Shown: positions 1 through 7,049 of the stretch, piece by piece
Layout of the letters: each line of letters begins with the position of its first letter
Position numbering within the stretch: the stretch's first letter is position 1
From: an uncultured bacterium
Lineage (GTDB): Bacteria > Actinomycetota > Coriobacteriia > Coriobacteriales > Coriobacteriaceae
Assembly: GCA_905215755.1 (NCBI GenBank)
Contig: CAJMRE010000002.1
Span: 58,019-122,018, forward strand
Direction of reading: 5' to 3'
DNA: 64,000 bases
Program-made: the position numbers and the translations under genes
The notes under the pieces: model-generated
What the model was told of the DNA's origin: nothing
Seen by the model: only the letters and a program-made list of their open reading frames with translations
Database searches by the model: none

Positions 1-729
1 ATAGGGCGCAAGGTCTCTCTCAAGCAGATGGCGCTCAAACACCTTGAACAGCAATTCCTCGCGCTCGTAGCACGCGAGCAGGCTTCGATCGGGGTCATCC
101 GCCCAGTCGAGACCTTCAAGGGTTGAGATGGAGTACTCCGTAAAGTCGATGCCCTTCGGAAACGTATGTCCAAACCTCTTGACCATATCGTCCAAGTAGA
201 TATCCGCGCTCAAGGGAGCGCGCGTCTCGATACCAATCATGCCGAGGATGCGCGAGGCCACCGCACCGATACGGTTGCGCTCGCCCTTTGATACGGCATA
301 GCCCGAGCGGTCGGGCTCCTCGAAGCCGAACAGCCACCTCAGCTGCGACTCGATGGTCGAGCCTTTTTTAGCGAAGATGATGAGCAGCCCGAGGTCATCG
401 GAGTTGGCGACCACCATGAGGTCGCCAGCGGATGCCTGCCTGATGGCGGGGTTGTCCTTGTAGTAGAGACGGTACTCGGTTCTCGTGGGATGTTTGCGGC
501 GCGCATCGTACCAAGTCACGGTCCCGTCGCACATCTCCGGCTCCGCCTCGTCGCACATGTAGGCGAACGTGGTGCGGATGTCGCGGATGTCGTCGTCACC
601 GAACAGCGACCTCAGCGGCAGCGTGCCGTTGAACTCGTGCTGATTACTCCTACCTGCGTCGATATCGACGTCCGCGAGGGTCTTCGAGACCGCGCCGTCG
701 AAGTAGCTGCTAAGCGCCCCGTAATCCAT
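1..729 (-). CDS. EcoRII/SsoII-type type II restriction endonuclease, N-terminal part (runs off window)
   Basis: An open frame of 243 codons runs from an ATG at 729 to the window edge with no stop, so only the N-terminal part is visible. GGAG and AGG lie just upstream. The start sits 20 bases inside the 3' end of the methyltransferase gene, which points to translational coupling. Visible features resemble the N-terminal effector-binding domain of EcoRII: a basic stretch near residues 75-90 (YDARRKHPTRTEY) and a later GSTIESQLRWLFG segment near 123-135. The catalytic domain would lie beyond base 1. The adjacent enzyme is closely Dcm-like, so the pair is expected to act on CCWGG or CCNGG, which is inference. 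It could instead be another REase fold; the partner gene carries most of the weight of this call. Confidence 0.72.
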   Translation of the reverse strand, partial: MDYGALSSYFDGAVSKTLADVDIDAGRSNQHEFNGTLPLRSLFGDDDIRDIRTTFAYMCDEAEPEMCDGTVTWYDARRKHPTRTEYRLYYKDNPAIRQASAGDLMVVANSDDLGLLIIFAKKGSTIESQLRWLFGFEEPDRSGYAVSKGERNRIGAVASRILGMIGIETRAPLSADIYLDDMVKRFGHTFPKGIDFTEYSISTLEGLDWADDPDRSLLACYEREELLFKVFERHLLERDLAPY

Positions 730-1882
730 CCTGACACGCTCCCATCATGAGCTTGGCCACCGACCGTATTACAGGGACCGTCACCGAATTGCCGAACTGG
801 CGGTAGGCCTGTGTGTCGGAGACCGGGATTATGAACCGGTCGGGAAATCCCTGCAAGCGCGCGCACTCTCTAGGGGTCAGCTTACGGGGGTTCTCGCCCT
901 CGCCGCGCGAGACCAAGATCTCACTACCGTCCTTATGATAGCGTGCGGAGAGCGTCCTCGTGGTGTCCGATGGAGTGATAAGACCGTAGCCGAACCCGTT
1001 GCCGGCGGCCTCGTGCTTGGCCTTGTATGCTTTCAAATATGACCACAGCTTGTCGGAGAGCACGTACCTCGCGTCCGCATCCTCCTCCAGAATCTCCGCG
1101 GCTTTCTGACCACTGTTCGGGCAGTCGAGGTCGTCCCAAGAGAACTCCACATCGTCGCGAAAGCCAACAATGTAGATGCGCTCGCGGTGCTGGCATGTCC
1201 AACCCTTGGAGTCCAGAACCTTGTAGTGAACGTGGTAACCGAGCTCGTCCTGGAGGACCTGCATGATGACGTCGAACGTTCTGCCCCTGTCGTGACTGAT
1301 CAGATTCTTCACGTTCTCGAGCAGGAACGCCTTCGGGCGCTTCTCGTTCAGGATGCGTGCAACCTCGAAGAAGAGCGTGCCCTGCGTCTTGTCTTCGAAG
1401 CCCGTAGCGCGACCAAGGGAGCGCTTCTTGGACACACCCGCAAGCGAGAACGGCTGGCATGGAAAGCCAGCGAGCAGCACGTCGAAGTCGGGGATGTCTG
1501 AAGCGGCGACCTCACGGATGTCCCCCGCCGGGGTTTCGCCGTAGTTCATGCGGTAGGTCTTCTGCGCAAACTTATCCCACTCGCAGGAGAAGACGCACCT
1601 GCCGCCCAGCTCCTGGAACGGCATGCGGATCCCGCCGATGCCCGCGAACAGGTCGATGAAGGTGAAGGCAGGCTTCCCCTCCCCTGCGGGTGCAAAGGGG
1701 GCGCGATGGCCGAGGGTGGAGATGTACTTCGACTCGGCTGCGGTGGGCCTTGTTTCGCCTGCCTCCCAGCGGCGCACCGTTCGCTCGCCGTTGGGGCCCA
1801 TGCCTAGGGCAGCGGCGAATTCCTTCTGAGTCAAGCCGAGCTCCTGTCTCTTGGCCTTTACCTCATCTGCTGATAATTGCAT
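710..1882 (-). CDS. DNA (cytosine-5-)-methyltransferase, Dcm/EcoRII/SsoII-like, with N-terminal HTH
   Basis: A 390-residue C5 methyltransferase. Residues 11-45 form an XRE-like helix-turn-helix (LTQKEFAAALG...VRRWEAG). The catalytic domain follows with motif I FAGIGG near 79-84, motif IV GFPCQPFS with the catalytic Cys near 142, motif VI ENV near 188, motif VIII QHRERI near 230, and the C-terminal LTPRECARLQGF and YRQFGNSV motifs. Segments such as LLAGFPCQPFSLAGVSKK and RTLSARYHKDGSEIL closely match remembered E. coli Dcm, so modification of the inner C of CCWGG is likely. I chose the ATG at 1882 because GAAGG precedes it; an upstream in-frame start at 1975 lacks family similarity and would read through the palindromic operator at 1906-1920. 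The restriction gene follows with a 20-base overlap. Confidence 0.93.
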   Translation of the reverse strand: MQLSADEVKAKRQELGLTQKEFAAALGMGPNGERTVRRWEAGETRPTAAESKYISTLGHRAPFAPAGEGKPAFTFIDLFAGIGGIRMPFQELGGRCVFSCEWDKFAQKTYRMNYGETPAGDIREVAASDIPDFDVLLAGFPCQPFSLAGVSKKRSLGRATGFEDKTQGTLFFEVARILNEKRPKAFLLENVKNLISHDRGRTFDVIMQVLQDELGYHVHYKVLDSKGWTCQHRERIYIVGFRDDVEFSWDDLDCPNSGQKAAEILEEDADARYVLSDKLWSYLKAYKAKHEAAGNGFGYGLITPSDTTRTLSARYHKDGSEILVSRGEGENPRKLTPRECARLQGFPDRFIIPVSDTQAYRQFGNSVTVPVIRSVAKLMMGACQDGLRGA

Positions 1883-1905
1883 GACGCACCTTCTGGATAG
1901 ATAAC

Positions 1906-1920
1906 AGGACAATATGTCCT
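1906..1920. promoter_or_regulatory. 15-bp palindrome, candidate autoregulatory operator of the methyltransferase
   Basis: AGGACA-ATA-TGTCCT is a perfect 6+3+6 palindrome 23 bases upstream of the methyltransferase ATG. The SsoII methyltransferase is known to repress its own gene by binding a very similar 15-bp repeat (from memory, AGGACAAATTGTCCT) through its N-terminal HTH. The protein encoded here has an HTH in the same place. The identity of the site as its operator is inference. Confidence 0.6.
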
Positions 1921-2259
1921 CATTTTGCCACAGGGATGAAGAGATAAACTCGTCAGAATAGCAACCTTGCCCCAAACCATGGGTTTCTCACGTCTCCCAC
2001 ATCCGACAATCCATGTACCACTCAAACCGCGAAGACCCATCTAACCACCGCTGCGTTCTATACGATAGTCGTTCGCCAGGACATTTTTCTGCCGCCGCAG
2101 TCATTAGTCCAAGTGAAAAGCGGCAAGCCGAGAACCTCACGCCTCTCCATCATCAATCATTCCATTTCACAAATGACGCAGCGGCGCAATTAGCAACGCG
2201 GAGCATGGAACCATGCTATACCCGTCCAAACGATATTGTCCGCGCCCAACAGCTATCAA
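1921..2259. other. Gene-free stretch, accessory region
   Basis: No convincing coding frame, tRNA or terminator is visible here. Composition is visibly less GC-rich than the flanking core genes and the reading frames are short and shadow-like. It separates the divergent-looking RM promoter region from the 3' end of the small HTH gene. Confidence 0.4.
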
Positions 2260-2499
2260 TCAATTTACCTTGGCCTGCTGGCGCAGAGAGTGCAGCCAAG
2301 CCTCATGATCATCGTAACAATAAAGAACATGGGATCGCGAGGATTTGCCGAGGCGAATGTACTCCGGCCCCTTACTAGGACAGCGCCAATTTGCAAGGGT
2401 CTTCGCGCTTACGCCAATCAACTTTGCTGCCTCTTCACTCGAAAACGCAAGCGGGCGTACGGATTCAACAGCGCATGTCACGCCGTTTGCTCCACCCAT
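2260..2499 (-). CDS. Small excisionase/AlpA-like helix-turn-helix DNA-binding protein
   Basis: A 79-residue protein preceded by AGGG six to eight bases before the ATG. The core LAFSSEEAAKLIGVSAKTLANWR followed by a wing (KGPEYIRLGKSSRSHVLYCYDDHEAWL) is the layout of MerR-type winged-helix excisionase or AlpA proteins: a helix-turn-helix, a small hairpin and a tyrosine-rich last helix. Such proteins direct prophage or integrative-element excision or act as small transcription regulators. No integrase is visible in the window, so it may be a relic or a regulator of the neighbouring restriction or toxin-antitoxin genes. Function beyond DNA binding is not certain. Confidence 0.65.
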   Translation of the reverse strand: MGGANGVTCAVESVRPLAFSSEEAAKLIGVSAKTLANWRCPSKGPEYIRLGKSSRSHVLYCYDDHEAWLHSLRQQAKVN

Positions 2500-2578
2500 A
2501 AAGACCCTCAGACTCTCCGATCACACCCACCCGTTACAGATTGAGACAATTTGACGGTACCGAATTCTTGTCAAGGCG

Positions 2579-2608
2579 TGGTACAATTGTGTCCCAACGC
2601 AAAGGAGG
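2579..2608 (+). promoter_or_regulatory. Extended -10 promoter and strong RBS of the toxin-antitoxin operon
   Basis: TGGTACAAT at 2579-2587 is an extended -10 (TGn plus TACAAT). It overlaps ACAATTGT (2583-2590), a perfect 8-bp palindrome that could serve autorepression by the antitoxin. AAAGGAGG at 2601-2608 is a near-perfect Shine-Dalgarno five bases before the antitoxin ATG at 2614. Confidence 0.5.
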
Positions 2609-2613
2609 TACCT

Positions 2614-2880
2614 ATGCCCACCTGTGTGCCCGTCCGAGACATGAAGGACACCGCTGCATTTACCGCGCTTGTTGAGTCCGAGCGCGACGTCACCGTAACT
2701 AAGAACGGCTATGAGGCCATGCACTGCATCAGCAGCGACCAGTATCGTCTCATGCAAGACGAAATCGCCAAAGCCAAGCTGCTGTCTCGTATGATGTTGG
2801 CAGAAGACGAGATATCGCAAGGCGACTACAGCGACTACGACTCCTTCGCGACCGCGATACGAGACAAATATGGCCTATAA
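2614..2880 (+). CDS. Type II toxin-antitoxin antitoxin, Phd/YefM family
   Basis: An 88-residue protein starting at the ATG after AAAGGAGG; a longer frame reading from 2551 lacks an RBS. Residues 1-60 match the Phd/YefM fold: VPVRDMKDTAAFTALVES, then VTVTKNGYEAMHCISSDQYRLM, which is the typical N-terminal DNA-binding and dimerisation unit. The acidic, flexible C-terminal part (from about 60 on) should wrap the toxin. It overlaps the toxin gene by 11 bases, the usual coupled arrangement. The antitoxin normally represses the operon together with its toxin. Confidence 0.85.
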   Translation: MPTCVPVRDMKDTAAFTALVESERDVTVTKNGYEAMHCISSDQYRLMQDEIAKAKLLSRMMLAEDEISQGDYSDYDSFATAIRDKYGL

Positions 2881-3175
2881 CGTCGTAATACTCGAAAGCG
2901 CACAATATGAATACGAGGCTATTGTCAGATACCTTGCTCAAATCCTTATGAACCCACGTGCAGCAGGCAATTTTGTTGCTGAGTTTGAATATCAGCTTGA
3001 TCTGCTTCGCGAGCAGCCGCTCCTACGGCCCCTCTCCCACATACGAGAGCTGGCGGCACGCAATTATCGATCGTTTACCGTCAACAAATACGTGTGTCTT
3101 TACAAGTTTGAGCGCGATACGATCTATATCGCCCATGTCTTTCATCAGTCACAGGACTACGGCCGCCTGGTCTAG
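2870..3175 (+). CDS. RelE/ParE-family toxin
   Basis: A 101-residue protein with the RelE/ParE fold signature: an N-terminal strand (YNVVILESAQYEYEAIVRYL), a helix pair ending in LRPLSHIRELAARNYRSF, and the C-terminal strands YVCLYKFERDTIYIAHVFHQSQDY. Basic and aromatic residues near the end (R, H, Q, Y) fit the mRNA-interferase subgroup better than the gyrase-targeting ParE subgroup, but I cannot separate these with certainty. The start overlaps the antitoxin 3' end. The gene stops 41 bases before the convergent DeoR regulator, with no terminator between them. Confidence 0.83.
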   Translation: MAYNVVILESAQYEYEAIVRYLAQILMNPRAAGNFVAEFEYQLDLLREQPLLRPLSHIRELAARNYRSFTVNKYVCLYKFERDTIYIAHVFHQSQDYGRLV

Positions 3176-3216
3176 CCCACAAACTGAATACTTGGTCCGA
3201 TCTCCCGCAGCGATAG

Positions 3217-3981
3217 CTAGCAAATGATCTGCGTGTGTTCCTCGATGGCGGCACGGTCCTCTGCGGCAATACCCGGCTCGCACACCACGGCGTCCAAACT
3301 GTCCAGGCGGCAGAAGGTGTAGAAGTCGCGTTTGCCGATCTTGCTGGAGTCGGCGATCAGATAGCGCGAGTCGGCCTTGCTAAAGGCGAGCTGCTGGATA
3401 CGGCCCTCGTCCATGTTGGACGTAGATACGTCACCGTCCAAGATGCCGTTGGCGCCGATAAACGCCGCGTCGATGCCCAGCGCACGCAGGGTATCCTCGG
3501 CCGTTGGCCCCACAAAAGCGGCAGTGCGGCGACGGTACATACCGCCCACGAGGCACAGGTCGCAGTCCTCGCGCGCCTCGAGCAGGTTAAACACCGAAAG
3601 CGAATTGGTCACAATGCGCAGACGAAACGCCGGCAACATCGAGGCCATCTGCTCAACCGTGGTGCCTGTCCCCAAAAAGATGGTCGAGCCTTCCTCGATA
3701 AGCTCCACAGAACGGCGCGCAATCTGCAACTTTTCCTCAGCATGCTTCGTGCGCTTTTCGCTGTGCGAATACTCATGGCGCAGCATAGCGTGTGGACGGC
3801 CCTGCGCACTGCGGGCTCCGCCGTGCACGCGCTCGATCTCGCCCAGGCTCGCAAGCTCCTCAAGGTCACGGCGGATCGTCATATCCGAGACACCTAACGC
3901 ATCCGAAATCTCCTTGACCGAGACCGTGCCCTGCTCTTCGAGCAGCTGCCGAACCTTATCCTGTCGCTCCGCTTTAATCAC
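3217..3981 (-). CDS. DeoR/GlpR-family transcriptional regulator
   Basis: A sugar-responsive repressor of about 254 residues. The N-terminal HTH (ERQDKVRQLLEEQGTVSVKEIS, then VSDMTIRRDLEEL) is the classic DeoR winged helix. The C-terminal domain binds a phosphosugar, with IFLGTGTTVEQMA and a later AFIGANGI near 170. I place the start at a GTG (3981) because GAGGA stands six bases upstream and the protein then begins like other family members. A GTG at 4008 is an alternative giving nine extra residues. It is divergent from galM across a 205-base gap, so galM or a distant sugar operon is the likely target. Confidence 0.9.
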   Translation of the reverse strand: MIKAERQDKVRQLLEEQGTVSVKEISDALGVSDMTIRRDLEELASLGEIERVHGGARSAQGRPHAMLRHEYSHSEKRTKHAEEKLQIARRSVELIEEGSTIFLGTGTTVEQMASMLPAFRLRIVTNSLSVFNLLEAREDCDLCLVGGMYRRRTAAFVGPTAEDTLRALGIDAAFIGANGILDGDVSTSNMDEGRIQQLAFSKADSRYLIADSSKIGKRDFYTFCRLDSLDAVVCEPGIAAEDRAAIEEHTQIIC

Positions 3982-4018
3982 GATGAGTCCTCGCTGTTCC
4001 ACGCTCACGTCAATTCAA

Positions 4019-4037
4019 ACAATAACGAACAAATTGT
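4019..4037. promoter_or_regulatory. Candidate DeoR promoter/operator dyad
   Basis: ACAAT and ATTGT arms are separated by nine bases in front of the DeoR gene. The right arm overlaps a TACAAT -10 hexamer read on the minus strand (4033-4038). Autorepression is plausible, but the dyad is short. Confidence 0.25.
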
Positions 4038-4186
4038 ATCAGACTCACGCGCGTCAGAAATGAACGCCCGCACAGCTCCAATCATCACTTTTTTGAGAAA
4101 AATACCCCCTGCTTTAGTGGGGTGTAGTGATAATCCCGCCTGTTCGCGCTACAGTTTGTCGGAAATACCTCGATGTTAGGAACCAA

Positions 4187-5239
4187 ATGATCACTTCCGA
4201 GCTTTTCGGCACCGCGCCGTGCGGTACCCCCGTTCATCGTTACACCCTCAACGGGCCCGAGATCTGCGTTCGCATTATGGACTATGGCGCCACGGTGCTT
4301 GGTATCGATGTGCCCGACATTCCCGGCAACGTGCGCGATGTGGTGCTGGGCTTCGATAAGCTCGAGGATTACTTTGACAACCCCGCCTGCTTTGGCTCGA
4401 CCATCGGCCCCGTGGCAAACCGCACCGCGGGCGCCACGATCACCATCGACGGCACGGACTGGCATATGCCTGCCAACGAGGGCGCCAACAACCTGCACAG
4501 CGATCTTGAGCACGGTCTGCATAAACGCGTGTGGGATGTTGAGCTCGACGAGGTCCATAACGCCGTGCACATGACCACCTCGCTTAAGGATGGCGAGCTG
4601 GGCCTGCCCGGCAACCGCATCTTTACGGCCGTGTTTACCGTTACGCGCACCGGCGTCTTCCGCATCGAGTACGGTTGCGAGAGCGACCGCGCCACCTACG
4701 TGTCCATGACCAACCACACGTACTTTAACCTTGCCGGTCATAACGCCGGCATGGACTGTGAGCACTTCTTTGTTGCTAACGCTGCTCACTACCTGCCCAT
4801 TAACGAGCAGAACATCCCCACCGGCGAGATTGCTCCGGTCGAGGGAACACCGTTTGACTTCCGCGAGCTGCGCCCCGTCGCACCCGGCATGGAGGCCGAC
4901 GACCCGCAGATTAAGCAAGCCCGTGGCTACGATCACTGCCTGTGCATCGATGGCTATCAGTACGGCCGCAACCTGCGTCGCGCCCTGCATGTCGAGGAGA
5001 TGTGGAACGGCCGCGAGCTGGACTACTACACCACCGCCCCGGGCGTGCAGCTCTACACCGGCAACTGGCTGGGCGACGAGCACGCCAAGGACGACGCCAA
5101 CTATGGCTGGGGTGCCGGCTTTGCCCTCGAGGCCGAGATGTACCCCGACACACCGCACCAGCCGCTGTTCCCGCAGGGCATTGTGGGCCCGGGTCACCCC
5201 TACAGCAATGTGATCGAGTACCACTTTATGAGGCACTAA
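4187..5239 (+). CDS. galM: Aldose 1-epimerase (galactose mutarotase)
   Basis: A 350-residue GalM-type mutarotase, which interconverts alpha and beta anomers of galactose or glucose in the cytoplasm. The start ATG at 4187 follows TTAGGAACCAA. Key residues are present: GPVANRTAG with the substrate-binding Arg near 79, NHTYFNLAGH near 177 containing the catalytic His, an Asp in RGYDHCL near 248, and the catalytic base Glu in FALEAEMYPD near 316. Length is normal for the family. It stands alone, divergent from the DeoR regulator, and ends 29 bases before a strong terminator. No other Leloir-pathway gene is visible nearby. Confidence 0.95.
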   Translation: MITSELFGTAPCGTPVHRYTLNGPEICVRIMDYGATVLGIDVPDIPGNVRDVVLGFDKLEDYFDNPACFGSTIGPVANRTAGATITIDGTDWHMPANEGANNLHSDLEHGLHKRVWDVELDEVHNAVHMTTSLKDGELGLPGNRIFTAVFTVTRTGVFRIEYGCESDRATYVSMTNHTYFNLAGHNAGMDCEHFFVANAAHYLPINEQNIPTGEIAPVEGTPFDFRELRPVAPGMEADDPQIKQARGYDHCLCIDGYQYGRNLRRALHVEEMWNGRELDYYTTAPGVQLYTGNWLGDEHAKDDANYGWGAGFALEAEMYPDTPHQPLFPQGIVGPGHPYSNVIEYHFMRH

Positions 5240-5267
5240 GCCCACAGCGCGACATATCGCACAGCAG

Positions 5268-5300
5268 CGCCCGCCGGCACACCGCCGACGGGCGTTTTTT
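5268..5300 (+). terminator. Rho-independent terminator after galM
   Basis: CGCCCG and CGGGCG outer arms with an inner CGGC/GCCG stem are followed by six T residues (5295-5300). Confidence 0.9.
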
Positions 5301-5343
5301 CATCTTTTAGGCTCATTTTCGCTGTGACTGCATGAGTGACATA

Positions 5344-5501
5344 TCAAAAACTATGCCCATTTACTACGTTTAGCCCGGGACGCTCGACCATGCACCGGTT
5401 TTTGTTAAATTCGCGAGCCGTCTACCTGCGGTTTTGTTTTTCTCAAATTCGACATGCTCGGCGATGGCCGATCAAACGTAGTAAATGGGCGTAGTTTTTG
5501 A
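5344..5501. repeat. 158-bp intergenic element with 28-bp terminal inverted repeats
   Basis: The arms at 5344-5371 and 5474-5501 are inverted copies with one difference (TATGCCC against TACGCCC). Both arms begin with TCAAAAAC at the outer edge. The 102-base interior has no coding frame. It lies between the convergent galM and IIB-like genes. It resembles a MITE-like or bidirectional structural element; I see no second copy of this sequence in the window. Confidence 0.7.
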
Positions 5502-5565
5502 CAGGCGGTATCACGTGCGGCCCTCGCAAGGGCAAAATGATCCGTTTTCCTCCGTCCCCAAGGGA

Positions 5566-6048
5566 TCAGTTGAACAGATTGCCAATGGGGTCGGGGGCAA
5601 AACTGGGAAGGTAGCGGATTTCTAGCTCTATGCCGAGCTCTTGCAACTCTTTGAAGGCGGCGATGTCCGCATTGTCTACGGCAACGGCAGGCGTAACGGG
5701 ACGCTTGCCCTCCCCTGCCTGCATACGGCCGATGCTGATCTTGGCTATTGGCACGCCGCCCTTAACCAGCGCGAGTGCATCGGAGGGTGAGGCCACCATG
5801 ATCAGAATCAATTGGCGCGGCGTTGCGGTATGAACGATGTCGACGGTCCTTTGCACCGAGAAAAAGCGCGTCCAAACGCCTTCTGGCGTCGCCACCCTCA
5901 TAGGGGCCCACTTGTGAGCGTCCGCCGCGATCTCATCGTTGACGATTAAGACAAGGTTGGAACCCACGGCTTCGTTCCACAGCTCAACGTCTTGCCCGTA
6001 AATGAAACGGTCATCGATACGCGTGAGAAGAATCTTGGGCTGAGTCAT
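5566..6048 (-). CDS. Orphan PTS mannose/sorbose-family IIB-like protein lacking the active-site histidine
   Basis: A 160-residue protein aligning with PTS IIB of the mannose-fructose-sorbose family, whose N-terminus normally reads RIDDRLIHGQV with the phosphorylated His. Here residues 10-18 read RIDDRFIYGQ: His is replaced by Tyr (codon TAC, near 6012). The rest of the fold is kept (SNLVLIVNDEIAAD, IVHTATPRQLILIMVAS, KISIGRMQAGEGKR). No IIA, IIC or IID gene is adjacent. It probably cannot carry phosphate and may be a regulatory or sugar-phosphate-binding derivative. The ATG at 6048 follows GAGG. A longer frame upstream would run through the tRNA gene and is rejected. Confidence 0.8.
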   Translation of the reverse strand: MTQPKILLTRIDDRFIYGQDVELWNEAVGSNLVLIVNDEIAADAHKWAPMRVATPEGVWTRFFSVQRTVDIVHTATPRQLILIMVASPSDALALVKGGVPIAKISIGRMQAGEGKRPVTPAVAVDNADIAAFKELQELGIELEIRYLPSFAPDPIGNLFN

Positions 6049-6255
6049 CGCCGCCTCGTTTCGCTCGGCATCCATACGAACGGGACGCCGGCAGCCGACT
6101 CGACAGCAGGTCAAGCACCAAATGGGCGCCGCAGACATCACGCCTCTAATATTAGTGCATTTAACGTGAGAAAAGCCGTCAGAACCCTTGCGCGGATTAG
6201 CGATGTCCCGTATCATAGACAGCCGTTGACGCCTCAGTTGCGTCACCACATGGCC

Positions 6256-6331
6256 GCCAGCGTAGCTCAGTTGGTAGAGCACCGCTCTCGTAAAGCGGGG
6301 GTCACCGGTTCGAGCCCGGTCGCTGGCTCCA
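6256..6331 (+). tRNA. tRNA-Thr (anticodon CGU)
   Basis: A full cloverleaf is visible: acceptor GCCAGCG paired with CGCTGGC, D-loop AGCTCAGTTGGTAGAGC, anticodon stem CCGCT/AGCGG around loop CTCGTAA (anticodon CGT at DNA level, reading ACG), T-arm with GGTTCGAGCC, and an encoded CCA at 6329-6331. Confidence 0.97.
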
Positions 6332-6342
6332 TTGCACAAGAT

Positions 6343-6365
6343 AGCCGCCTTCGGGCGGCTTTTTT
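6343..6365 (+). terminator. Terminator of the tRNA gene
   Basis: AGCCGCC-TTC-GGGCGGCT is followed by five or more T residues, eleven bases after the tRNA 3' end. Confidence 0.9.
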
Positions 6366-6431
6366 GTTGCCGATTTCAGGCGCACATCCGCCAATCCAGG
6401 CACAACGCCGCCGGAAACTCCCCTACTCAAC

Positions 6432-6481
6432 AAAAAGCCCCGCCAACCGTGATTCCCCTAGGGAAAACACGGTTGGCGGGG
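6432..6481 (-). terminator. Terminator of the amino-sugar cluster (minus strand)
   Basis: A perfect 14-bp stem CCCCGCCAACCGTG/CACGGTTGGCGGGG (6438-6451 with 6468-6481) precedes A5 on the plus strand, which reads as T5 on the minus strand. It ends the transcript of the YhcH/NagA side. Confidence 0.85.
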
Positions 6482-6486
6482 TCGCA

Positions 6487-6512
6487 GCGTGATTCCCCTA
6501 GGGAAATCACGC
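6487..6512. repeat. 26-bp near-perfect palindrome repeating the core of the neighbouring hairpin
   Basis: GCGTGATTCCCC, a TA centre and GGGAAATCACGC form a near-perfect palindrome with one mismatch. The central CGTGATTCCCCTAGGGAAA is the same as the loop side of the terminator hairpin at 6438-6481, so the unit appears duplicated. Confidence 0.6.
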
Positions 6513-6543
6513 CAGCACACGAACAGCTCAGCCGAGCGGCTCG

Positions 6544-7017
6544 TTACTCCTCCCAGTAAGCGTCTGCAAGCAGCTTAAAGCAGATCTTCTTGACCGGCTG
6601 CGCGCCATCGCCCGGGAACTCGAGCGTGGGCATGTGAGGCTCGCCGGCAACAAACAGCGCAAACTTGTCGTCAGCAAGATCGCCGGCGATCGAGGCGTCG
6701 GAATCGACCAGATCGTAGTCGTCCTTCTCGTCGAACTCCTGGACCAGCGTCAGGCTGCCCGTGGCAACCTTAAAGGCCTCGCGACCCTCGACGTCGATCT
6801 GCAGGTCGTGATAGCGCTGATGCGTCTCATAGTGAGCCTCGGCTTCGGGACGCGTCGTGGGAGCCATGACGTTCGCAAAGACCTTGTCGCCCAGAATCGG
6901 ATGGCTGCCGACCTCGAGCTTCGCCGGATCGTTCTCCTCGAGCCAATCGATCAGCACGTCGAGGCCCTTGAGCATTCCGCGGTACTCCTCGATATCGCCC
7001 AATGCACCGTAAATCAT
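6544..7017 (-). CDS. YhcH/YjgK/YiaL family protein (NanQ-like sialic acid anomerase)
   Basis: A 157-residue cupin-fold protein of the DUF386 family (MIYG start, LDWLEENDP region, then HYETHQRYHDLQIDVEGRE with metal-binding Glu/His/Asp residues near 64-75). In E. coli the relative NanQ speeds conversion between N-acetylneuraminate anomers, and other members act in sugar-acid pathways. It lies 32 bases after nagA and is co-transcribed with it, which fits amino-sugar catabolism. Which sugar it acts on is inference. Length is normal. Confidence 0.85.
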   Translation of the reverse strand: MIYGALGDIEEYRGMLKGLDVLIDWLEENDPAKLEVGSHPILGDKVFANVMAPTTRPEAEAHYETHQRYHDLQIDVEGREAFKVATGSLTLVQEFDEKDDYDLVDSDASIAGDLADDKFALFVAGEPHMPTLEFPGDGAQPVKKICFKLLADAYWEE

Positions 7018-7049
7018 CTAAATCCCCTTTCGGATCGCTTCTTTGGCGG

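Noticed and set aside
1883..1975. N-terminal extension of the methyltransferase to an ATG at 1975
   Set aside because: It would code through the 15-bp palindrome, has no RBS and no similarity to the family, while the ATG at 1882 has GAAGG upstream.
5621..6048. Functional mannose-type PTS operon
   Set aside because: Only a IIB-like gene is present; the phospho-His is replaced and there are no IIA, IIC or IID genes beside it.
6049..6339. Extension of the IIB-like frame over the tRNA region
   Set aside because: It overlaps the tRNA-Thr gene on the opposite strand; the internal ATG at 6048 has a proper RBS and begins the IIB homology.
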